Notes under the pieces: model-generated
The model's input: only the letters and a program-made list of their open reading frames with translations
Told to the model about the DNA's origin: nothing
Databases searched by the model: none
Shown: in pieces, positions 36,172 through 45,700 of the stretch
Layout of the letters: each line of letters starts with the position of its first letter
Position numbering within the stretch: position 1 is the stretch's first letter
Position numbers and translations under genes: made by a program
Assembly (NCBI GenBank): GCA_026413225.1
Contig: CM048554.1
Coordinates: forward strand, 4,852,001-4,916,000
Reading direction: 5' to 3'
From: Otis tarda
Lineage: Eukaryota > Chordata > Aves > Otidiformes > Otididae
DNA length: 64,000 nucleotides

Positions 36172-36290
36172 CCTGCAGCCCATGGTGACGACCATGGTGG
36201 AGCAGGTTGTCCCCCTGCAGCCCATGGAGGTCCATGAAAGAGCAGAGATCCACCTGCAGCCCATGGAGGACCCCACATCAGGGGAGGTGG
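36172..36290 (+). repeat. three tandem ~40-bp units inside the LTR
   Basis: CCTGCAGCCCATGG recurs at 36172, 36214 and 36253, spacing 42 and 39 bp, with related sequence between copies (CATGGTGGAGCAGG versus CATGGAGGTCCATG). Minisatellite-like copy-number variation is common in long avian LTRs and could distinguish subfamilies. Confidence 0.75.
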
Positions 36291-36632
36291 AGGCCTGAAG
36301 GCGGCTGTGGCCCACGGAGGGCCCGCTGGGGCAGCTGTTCTGGAGGGACTGCACCCCGTGGAAGAGATGCCCCACGCTGGAGCAGTTTCACGAAGGACTG
36401 TGGCGTATGGGTGGGACCCCACGCTGGAGCAGGGGAGGAATGTGAGGAGTTCTTCCCCCGACCATGAAGCAGCGGCGTAAAACAATGCGTGATGAACTGA
36501 CCACAACCCCCATTCCCTCTTCCCCCCTGTGCTGCTCGGGGGGCGGGCGTAAGGTGGTAGAGACAACGTTAAGCTCGGGAAGAGGGAGGGATGGGGGGAG
36601 GTTCTCTGTCTCATTATCCTGCTGCTTGTAGT

Positions 36633-36638
36633 AATAAA
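36633..36638 (+). terminator. LTR polyadenylation signal AATAAA
   Basis: AATAAA lies 185-190 bp before the LTR end, upstream of the conserved 'gtctgttttgcccg' block. It is in the expected place for the R/U5 boundary of this LTR type and supports plus-strand orientation. Confidence 0.6.
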
Positions 36639-36822
36639 TGAATAGTTTTCCCCAAGTCGAGTCTGTTTTGCCCGTAACGGTAACTTTAAGGATTTTCTCC
36701 CTGTCCTTATCTCAAACCTTGAGCCATTTTTCCTTCTATCATCTCTCCCTATTCTCTCGGAGGGTGGGGGAAGAGAGAGAGAGACTGCGTAGTCTGGTCC
36801 CGATCGGGGCTGAACTACGACA

Positions 36823-36827
36823 TAACT
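36823..36827 (+). repeat. 5-bp target-site duplication, right (TAACT)
   Basis: Identical to 35653-35657 and directly abutting the LTR's terminal CA. It defines the exact right edge of the insertion. Confidence 0.85.
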
Positions 36828-39800
36828 GCTGATAAAATTTTTGATGAAGATCAGCTCTAAGTTCAGATCAGGTATTTGTGAACTGTCACAAGTTCATGCC
36901 ATTCAATAAAAATGACAAGAAACACAATGGAAAATTAAGAAAGCAGGTTATAAGACATCATCTATTAATCAACACACATTCCATGATAAGTTTTGACAGG
37001 CTCAGTTCCTAATTTGTTACATGTCATTATACTAATCTTCATCTATGGGATGAGTGAGAGGTCACAGGTAGAGGAGAGACGAGACCCATTCAGATGATGA
37101 CAAGGGTATTTAGCAATGAGAGCAAGTAGCCAATGGCCAAGGATTCACTGCCATGGGCTAGTAAATTCACATTGCCCGAAGCAAGACTAAGGAAACACTG
37201 TAGTCAGACTGTTACAAGCTTTTTGCTCCAATGCCTAATGAAATTCTGTAGGTCACTGTCCAGCTAGATATTTCCTAACATTTTAAAAATATATTATTTA
37301 CTTCTACTTTGTTTGCCAGAGGGGCAAAAAAAAAAAGCTAACTCTCCCCACAAGCCTTAATGAGATGAGTTAGAACAGCTGGAAAAAATAATCACATTTC
37401 AGGCACACAGGCCTTTTCTACCTGGGTTTGTGTGCCCAAAAGCTGTTCCAGCTGTACAAGTTGATCTAACAAACAAGATTACCTGTACCTGTGAGCCTTG
37501 TCTGCCTTATGTCCATAGACAGCCCAGGCTACCACAGCACCGCTGCTTTAACTGCATATTTAAACATTCCTGGCACAGCGAGACTTTAAGCTTGGTTTTT
37601 ACCTCTGGAAGTAACAACATATTGGAGGCAATTAAAAAAAAAAAAAAAAAGTCATTTTCTGAAATGAAAATTACATAAATCCAATTAGAAGGGGAGAAGG
37701 GGAGCTAAAAAGGTTTAGATTTTTATGCACTCATTTAAAAGTCTGGATTGTTTGCTGCAGCCCCAGAGACGTACCATGGAACGCAGCTGGTGGACACGTA
37801 CCCGGCTCTGAGAATTCCTGCATGCTGCCATGAAAATGAGATGTTTGTTGCAACGCGTGTAAACCCGTTATTATTAATTTCCTCCAGCTTCTGAGCAATT
37901 TTTGAATTGTTCCTCAATTTTTTAAAAGTGATTTATGGGTTATAGGGAGAGAAAGAAACAGGGTTTTTGGAAATAGTCCCCCTTTCATTCCATTTCAGCA
38001 CATTAATTGCTCATTGTCTGTAATTGGAAACATAAAGCGCATTCCTACTTGGATCGCATGCAGACAGCTGCCCTGATGTGACTCGTAATGTACAATAAAC
38101 CTCCAGTGTGGTACTGTGGACTTGCTTGTTTTAATAAAGTTAACATTAATGAACTTTGAAATCCATGGAAATATGTCTAATGGGTACTTTTGGGTGAAGA
38201 GATCATTTAAGTTTCTGCTTTGAGAACATTTTTCCTCTTTGTGAAGTGTACATATTAAGGCAATAACCTAAGGTCACATAAGCATCCCCAAGATCTCACC
38301 CTTCTATTTTGAAGTCAAAGTTTTAGATAGTATTTTGCCTTTTCTACACCAAGGCAGGCCTCAGAATTCCCTCAGAAAAGAAAGGAAGAAAGAAAAGTAA
38401 AGAAACATAAATAGATGTTTCATAAATAGAGTTTTCCACTTCCCTGGGCTTATCTCTGTTTCTAAGCCTGTGTAAATGCAAAAAGGCCTAATGCCACCAC
38501 ACGGTTTTATTGGCTTGACAGCCAATTTCCCAGGCTATAACTTGCCTTTAGGAAATGTGGCTAAGAAAGCCAGGAACAGTCCATTAACTTCCCTGTGAGC
38601 AAGAAGAAAAGCGATGGTTCCCACAGACAGAAGGGGAGAGGAACAATTCCTCACCTGGGTTCTGTTTTAAGGAGACTCCTATTTGACTAAAAATTTTAAT
38701 TTTATTTTTACAGTGGGAACTATTAGCCCAAAGCTACCGAAAATTTTCCAGTAGCTCCCGAGGAAGTCAAATGAAAACAAGTTATTTTGAGTTAACCTTT
38801 CTGGAGAGAAGTAGGCAGCTTCACAACGAGGATTAGTGATGAGAAACTGAATCCCTGAAAGGATCCTGGGCATGCTTCAGAAGTCTTTTCACTCAGGGAG
38901 AGGTATCTGAGAGCCTGCAAATCATCTTTATTTGCTACACAAGTTAAGCTTGGGTTTTTTGCCTGAAGCAGCATAGGAAAAGCACAACTGATTTCTTTTG
39001 CTAGCAGATTTGTGGGATTGCAAAGCTCCAGCAGCAAGTGGGAATAAGCAGTCAGAGCGGGAAGCCGTGTCCCGACCAAGACAGCTATTTGCAAAATGAA
39101 CGTCTGCCTGCAGCCCGGTTCCCTTGGTCAGAGAGGCAGGGCTATCTGCTCTGCTTCCCACTTCGGGAGAGGAGCTTGAATTTCACTGGTGCCAACGAAT
39201 CTAGAAAAAGAAAGACCTGCTCAGATGGGTGCTGGCACCCGAGCGCAGCAGGCAATAGAGAAAATCGGAAATCTTGACTCTGGACCACGCGTGGTGGGCC
39301 TACCAAATGCACAACATCAGTAAGTCGAGGGAACAAGTAACAGTTAAAATTTCCAAGCAGAATTGTGTTTAATTTTAAAGCTCACAGTAGCCCTTTAAAT
39401 AAAGAAATAAAGTCCTTCATTTCCACCTGCATATAGACCTGAGCCTAAAAGTAAGTGTTTTTGGGGAACCTATTACTAAAATATAGACCACGTAGTAAAG
39501 GCTGAAACAGATGAGAAGATATTTTTGTTTCCAAAGCTAAATTCATTAGATATATTTCTGTCGTTCGCAGGAACGTCGCTTGCTAGGTACCAGACAGAAA
39601 AACAGCAGCAGGCAACCCAGCTCCTGAACCACTGAATCATCACAAGAGAACATAGAAATACAGGCATGAAACGTCTACTTAGGGCCCTTCGTTTTTGTTT
39701 TTTTTTTCTTCTTAAAAAAAAAGTATACCCCGTACCCTGTCCTGGTTATTATTTCAGACTTAGACAGACACTTTTCTGGTTTGCTGAATAGTAAACAAAA

Positions 39801-40970
39801 ACTGGCATGCTGCGAGAGAAACGATTGCCTCAATAGAAAAGTGCCCATTTATGTCATCCCACAATTATTTCAAGCACTATAGTTGAGGTTAGTCCCTCCA
39901 AGGCATGTACAAATTGCAAATACACACAAATAATAATGCTCCTACTTTTGGAAAATGTGAAACCCTTTGTTTTGGAAAGGTTGTTCCTATTATTTGTGGC
40001 TTGCAACTGTCATCATTATTCAAGCCTTGTCTTCTTTTATGATTGTTCTGCAGCTACTGGGTGCTTGAGAACTTCCCCAAAATTAATATACTTCAAAGAA
40101 CCAGACATTTTGTATATAGCTTAATTACAGCCTATATAATTAAGTTTTAAAATGATAAAGACTCTTCTGTGCCATAAGTGTACGCAGGCTTCGGCTCACA
40201 GGCAAGCTACTACATATCATCCGACAGAGCGAAGGGCCAAGAAATTCCATTTCATTAATTGTTTCCTCCAAATCTAAAATGTAATTACGTATTTTCCAGG
40301 GACCTTTGACATTTTGACACTGTGGCTTGGAATCTGATCACACCCTGAAGTAAACTGCCCAGCTGGTCACAGACTTAGAGAAAGAAGATTGCTATCGAGG
40401 TAGACTTGGCCTTTTTCAGGCTACAAAGAAGAGAGGAGAGAGCTGCACGGGTCTGGGTCAGGGTTTGTTAACAGACTCTTGGCAGGAATGAGGAGGAGAT
40501 CACGAGCTGAACTCTTACCTCAAGTAATCACTCTTCGAGCAATCAGAAAAGGCAATGGAAGAGAAGTGTCTCTCTTCACAGCAGTCATGGCTGGCTCACA
40601 TAGAAACTAAAGGGATTTATGAACCTTCCTCATGTTTATTTTCCCTGGGTTTTGTGCTCCTTATGTTTCTGGACTCCTTTTGAGCACAAAACCCAGCCCA
40701 GATGAACAGGTAGATCTGATCCATACAGCCATAACGCTCCAGCACTTGATTGCTCCGAGAAACATCCCGCAAGGTGGCATCAGGGGCCTGATGCTGCCAT
40801 CCTCATTCAGGGTGGGCATGTCCTTGGTCTATCAGAAGTTGCGGTGATTTTATTAATGAATAACTCTTTTCTAACGAGTAAACCATGAATAATCTCACTG
40901 CTGGAGAACTCACTGACTCACACCAGTGGGCCGAGCCCACCCTTCGCGTTGTTCAGATGAGTGTGATGGG
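36828..40970. other. non-coding DNA, no gene seen
   Basis: An A run of 17 lies at 37634-37650. The blocks at about 37960-38160 and 40080-40310 have mixed composition with TTAATTG/TAATTA-type cores and no low-complexity sequence, as conserved non-coding elements often do; this is weak evidence. Frames near 38792-39277 on both strands overlap and are anonymous. Confidence 0.5.
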
Positions 40971-41008
40971 TATACACGTACACACGTGCACACGCAAGGT
41001 ACACGTGT
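40971..41008. promoter_or_regulatory. alternating pyrimidine-purine tract with two CACGTG E-boxes
   Basis: From 40971 to 40996 every dinucleotide is pyrimidine-purine (TA TA CA CG TA CA CA CG TG CA CA CG CA), a Z-DNA-prone pattern. CACGTG occurs at 40984-40989 and 41002-41007, 18 bp apart. CACGTG is the canonical site for Myc/USF/CLOCK-type bHLH factors. It could equally be a degraded CA repeat. Confidence 0.4.
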
Positions 41009-42244
41009 GCTACCAAGTAGCTAGGAGATTTGCTTTCTTGCAAAGACAGCACGTTAGATCACAGTACAATCAACCTCTGCAAATACTAAATTCACATGAA
41101 AATACAATTTTTAACGTAACACCATATGGGTTTGTTTTTTTTTTTTAAAATCTCAAAATGCTTTTCACGTATTGGTTTAGATGCCTCAACTCCTAGACAA
41201 AACATATTTCTTCAAAATGTGGCTCTGTTTCGCCTTAGTTTCATGAACAGGAGAACAGCACCTTGTTAGAAACAAAATCAATGAGTCCCCATGAATCACT
41301 ACTTGGAGTTTGGAAAGGAAAAAAGAAATCTGGCAAGCCTTTAGTCGGTAATATGTGCTTCTAAAATCTACTCTTTGAAAGGGCCAAGTTATTATATTGT
41401 GAAAAGTAGTTACTCAGCACGTGCTGTAACTTTTCATAGGGATTTTTAGGCCAAATTTAAAGAGTGCTAATGATTTTGAATGCCAGGCTTGAGACCCTAC
41501 AGGAGGATGAGGTTTTAATAAGACTCAAACAATTGCTTTCCCTCCCCCAGGTCGTGCCTCCTTTAAAGATCTGGATTTTTGGTGCCTTAAAATGGAAGTA
41601 CCCCCAGTCACAGAAAGTCTTGGCCTTCATGTCTTTTTCAGTACATCGAGAGTAAAGACCCACTTCAAGGCAGTGGGAAAGCTCCTGGCGTTCACCGAAA
41701 TACATTGGCATACTGGGAATGTCGTTCATTATTAGGAAGAAGGAGGAACCACCACTGCAAGCACCTTGTCGAGCAACATGAGCACACACAGCGACAGGGC
41801 ACACCAGTTCATTTCAGACAGCCTAGTTCTGGTAGTGGGAGCAATCTCACCATGGAAACTTGGAGTTAATTTATTCTGCTTCTCAATTACCCCACCTAAC
41901 TCAGCTACTGCTACGGGAAAGCCTGCTGAAAGATTCTCCAACAGTGGCTTATACTGAATGCTTCAGAAGATGGCATAACCCGAGGGTGATGTGTGGTAAC
42001 AGCCAGCACCTACTCGCTTTTTCCTCTTATTAATTTATTATTTTAATAAAGAATTAAAAATACTTGTGAAGGCAGACTAGAGATTACATATAATTAGTAT
42101 TAGAACACAATTCTCGGAGTTTGCCAAATATCACAGACAGGTGCTATTGCGAGAAGAGCAAGAAGTTGAACCTGATTCCTCCACTTCCAGCCCTCTGGCT
42201 CACAGCGAGCCTGCAAAGCTGGAGCCCTGCAGTGAAGTGGGCAG

Positions 42245-42280
<36 letters not shown>

Positions 42281-43362
42281 AAATCCAGATTTTATGAATC
42301 CCCAGGAACCCCAGCACGCATCCAGCCAGTCCTTCGCTCCGAGCCCCTGAATTACCTCCAGGTCCCTCATCGGCCATCTGGATGCCCAGCGATGCAGCTC
42401 CACTGCAATTCGAACCCTTCTTTAACATTTCCCAAAGAAAGGGGAGACAAAAACAAAAGGATCATTTACTTCCTCTAATTGAGAAACAAGATAGGAAGAC
42501 AGATAAGCCAAGGAAAATTGGCACAGCTCCACAGACTTCAGCTGATCCTAGAGAGCAGGGTGATGAGCACGGTACAAAGAATACGAGCGTGCTATTATTA
42601 CTGCCTTGTGATAATAATACCAGGCTGTTATCTTACACACGCCATCTTGGGATATAAAAACACTTTACAAGGAAGGTCGGTACCATGGAAATGAAGTTGC
42701 ACTGATTTACCCAGGAGGAGCTACCCCAACACTTCTTTCCTTGTCATTCACAATGTGATTTTTTTTTTTTTTTCCCTTGCTACAACAAAAATATAGTGCT
42801 AGTTGTTGCCAAATATCCACTTTTGAAACTTAGGCCCAGTCATTTTTAGCTAAGCAAACTTGGCACAAAACGAGTGTTGCCTATGGATGGAGTTTATAAC
42901 GTGGGAAGTTTGCCAGGATCCTGTTGCAGCCTACTTTGAGGTCTGGTGCTTCACCTTCTCACCCTACAACAAAGATTAAATGGCCTTCTAACAAGGAAAG
43001 AAAAAAAAAAAAAAAAGAAAGAAAAAACACCTGATACTATTTTTCTCTTCCCTCCCTAGGATTCTAGGAATTACAGTCCACAGGAGATGAATTTCAAGTA
43101 ATGCCATGAGCAAAACCATGGCTTTGCCGAAGCCAGTGGTACTTCTCCAGTCTATGATATTTATGCGCAACACGCGTGTAAACATACATGTACACACAGC
43201 CATCTTTTACAGGAGTCTGGCAGAAGAGCTCTTCTCTCACCTGTTTAAGGGCAGACATTAAAATATGCTGTTGAAAGAAAAAAAAAAAAAAGGAAAAATA
43301 ACTGCTGTGAAATAATCCAAAGCCACAGGGACTATTCTTTTTAAAAAGATACAAGATAAAAG
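41009..43362. other. non-coding DNA with long A runs, no gene seen
   Basis: Holds the 32-A run at 42247-42278, a T run at about 42758-42772, the purine tract at 42994-43027 and an A run near 43278-43293. Frames in both directions cross these runs and are not credible genes. Confidence 0.55.
42247..42278 (+). repeat. 32-nt poly-A tract
   Basis: The longest homopolymer in the window. I looked for a LINE, SINE or processed pseudogene ending in this tail and for a flanking target-site duplication, and saw none that convinced. Its length is likely to vary between individuals and assemblies. Confidence 0.9.
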
Positions 43363-43481
43363 TCCAGGCTGGATGAGGCTCTGAGCAACCTGATCTGGTT
43401 GGAGATGTCCCTCCTCCTTGCAGGGGGGTTGGACTGGATGGCCTTAAAAGGTCCCCTCCAACCCAAACCATCCTATGATTT
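43363..43481 (+). mobile_element. CR1 LINE 3'-end fragment
   Basis: About 119 bp: the last codons of CR1 ORF2 (CCAGGCTGGATGAGGCTCTG...), then the 3' UTR with 'tccttgcaggggggttggac' and the tail 'ccatcctatgattt'. Strongly 5'-truncated. Same 3'-UTR subtype as the copies at 13838 and 58489. The tail is shortened to a single ATCCTATGATT unit. Confidence 0.95.
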
Positions 43482-45460
43482 AGCAGCCCCAGGGTGAGCA
43501 GTGCCTGCTGCATGGTGACTCAAAGGAACTCAGAGCTCATACATCACCTGATGAGGGCAGAAAGGACCCCTGAAAAATCCTCTGAGGAACTGACCTGACC
43601 AACAGCTGTTCAAAGGAGTCAGGGAGGTTGTGGCAACCATTCCGGGCATTACAGGCTCTGCTTTGGATCTCCTTGCTGATGAGGGAGACAGAAGTGGAAG
43701 CCACAGCGCTGCCTTCCCTTCTTGCCCACAGCATCAGCAAGAGGTCTTCAACATACCCACTGCTTTCCTCTCTACACAGGGGGAACTACAAAGGACCAAA
43801 AAAGCTACAACATTTCCTCAGAGAGGAGAGTTACCACGCTGTTAGAGCCTGTGCACAGCTCCCACCTCAGCAACTTTGGGAAAGTATTTAGCATTTTCTG
43901 GGTGTGACACAGGACACAGAAAAATAGTGGGACGGGGATGTTCCCCTGGACCAGCTCTCCTCCTTCGCCTCTCTGAAAGAATAGCTGAGATGAGAGGGGA
44001 GGGCGTGGGTGGGAGGGAACCACAGAAAGATTGATGTAAATTCATTTTTAAAAGACAAACAGATGAAAATAATTTTCAGAGCCCCACAGCTGTTCTATGG
44101 GGTTTTTTTGAGCAAGCCTGAGCTAAACGCAGTGCAGATAATAGCCTGAACTTCAGGCAGATAAGTGCTGTATAATCAAGTCAGCAGCGTAGCCCCAGTA
44201 TCAACCCTTCCCGGCAGCTAGTGTGCTCATGACAGATGAGCATCTCTCCCCTCTCAGCATCCTTTTCCTCCGACACAGGTCATGTGGGGCAGGACACCAT
44301 CTTCAGCGCATTGCCATTTGCCCATCGCTCTTCCACCTCACATCCGAGCCCCAGGTTGAGTGGAAGAAGATGAGCAGCACTGCTCTGGGCCTTCCCTGGC
44401 TCCCTGCCCACACCTTTCGGCACAAAACACACAGGAGATGAAAAAACAAAAGAGGGAACGGACGTAAGTCCCAAAGCCGCTCTCTCTGAGGTGACCTTGC
44501 CAAGCCTCGGACCACAGAAATGACAGATGGACTTTACAGTCGCACTTCTCCTCAGTTATTTTCCTATAAACCATCCCTGCCAACAGCAGGCCAGTGCTTT
44601 CTGCAGCTTCCACTGCACTTTGTGGAGCAAGATCTTACGCTGGCTTTCAAAGGCTACCAAAAAAAAAAAAACCAAACCCAAACTCTCTGTTTTGGAGCCA
44701 CACAACACATGTCCAGGAACTTACTGTAGTGATCCACGTCCTGGTAGCTGGTAGGAGGCAGAACTGCCTGAAAAGGGGAAAGCAGGAGGGCCCTGGTACA
44801 CCAGTTCCCCATGGGCACCTTCTGGCCAAGGACACAGCCTGGTACAAGGTGATGGTGTCACTCTGTTTTGGTTCCAACAGATTGTCTCCCCGAAGTCAGC
44901 CTGAGCGTGTCCCTTGTCCTCACCGGGCTCTGGGTCTGGCCTCAAAGAAATCGTGGAGAATAAAAAAGCTACGATGCTTTCAAGAGTCCAAGCTGGCACC
45001 TTCGCCTGCCTAGAGGTTCCTAAACGGCTTTGAAAACTTTGCTCTGAATGTTTTCTCTGGGACTGTTTCATTGAATGGAAGTGTTCAAAACAGCTTTTAT
45101 AAAAATTGCTGAGGCTCAGAAAGCAATACCTTGAGCAGATGCAAGCGGAGTGGCCGAAAAGCAACGGCCAAAGGCAGCACCAAATGGGACGGATTATGGA
45201 CGCTAAGCTTCAAAGCAGGCTTAGGGCACCTGGGCTCAGCAACATCCCTTCCTCAGTGTGTTGGACCCAAAAGCACAACACCTGAACCCCTTGGCACAAG
45301 GAACAAGAGGCCTGGAAGGGCTCTCCCCATCCTCGGGGTGCTCCCCTCAGCACAGGGCTATCCCATTACACGTTGTTTATACACAACAGCACAATATAAA
45401 ATCCATTTAGAAACCGGGCTCGCTCGCTGCTCTTAAAAGAATCCATCAGTGAATTTCATC
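43482..45460. other. non-coding DNA, no gene seen
   Basis: Many overlapping 60-147-codon frames on both strands (for example 44594-45013 plus and 44721-45164 minus). Mutual overlap and lack of domains mark them as chance frames in a GC-richer stretch. An A run lies at about 44659-44671. Confidence 0.5.
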
Positions 45461-45700
45461 TTTTATTGGTTCAGCTACAGAACTTGCAGCAGCGCGTTGT
45501 GTTTGTTTTTCCAAAGCACCAATAAAAATCTTTTTGATTAAAAAAAATTGAGAAAGGCGGAGAGAGAGAGAGAGAGAAAGAAAAAAGAAAGAAATGAAAA
45601 GCTGACCTGGTATAACCCACGCGAGCGCTGAACCTCAGCGGTGCTGTATAAAAAGAGCCGAGAGGCAGCAAAGCCAACTGCTGAGCAAATGCTCGACTGT
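45461..45700 (+). promoter_or_regulatory. promoter-like block with TATA box
   Basis: TATAAAAAG at 45647-45655 is a strong TATA match inside a CpG-containing stretch (ACGCGAGCGC upstream at about 45620). ATTGG (45464-45468) and CCAAT (about 45519) elements lie further upstream, with a (GA)9 tract at 45560-45577 between. A start site would be expected near 45680. Downstream, an ATG at 45824 in a strong Kozak context (A at -3, G at +4) opens an 86-codon frame with no recognisable domain. The arrangement is suggestive, but each element is common by chance. Confidence 0.25.
45559..45594 (+). repeat. (GA)n / purine microsatellite
   Basis: (GA)9 at 45560-45577 followed by AAAGAAAAAAGAAAG. A GAGA-type purine tract inside the promoter-like block. 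Confidence 0.85.

Larger units (their letters stand above)
35658..36822 (+). mobile_element. solo LTR of an avian endogenous retrovirus (ERVL-like)
   Basis: A 1165-bp element starting TGTTGTGG and ending CTACGACA. The termini are imperfect inverted repeats (6 of 8 positions pair) with canonical TG...CA ends, and a perfect TAACT duplication flanks it. A TATA-like TATTTAAG lies at 35832-35839 and a polyadenylation signal AATAAA at 36633-36638. The 3' part ('agtctgttttgcccgtaac', 'ctccctgtccttatctc') matches avian ERV LTRs I recall. No internal retroviral genes, primer-binding site or second LTR are present, so the provirus was probably reduced to one LTR by LTR-LTR recombination. Several long minus-strand frames inside it (up to 206 codons) are by-products of its GC-rich sequence. 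The intact duplication suggests a comparatively recent insertion. The ERVL assignment is less sure than the solo-LTR call. Confidence 0.9.

Noticed and set aside
35755..36614. Long minus-strand open frames (206 and 163 codons)
   Set aside because: They lie wholly inside the solo LTR on the opposite strand. GC-rich LTR sequence has few stops, and no protein family is recognisable.
35658..36822. A full provirus with internal genes
   Set aside because: The target-site duplication directly flanks a single LTR, with no internal coding sequence or second LTR in the window.
43094..43513. A 139-codon minus-strand frame as a gene
   Set aside because: It runs antisense through a CR1 tail and a 17-nt homopolymer; no domain.
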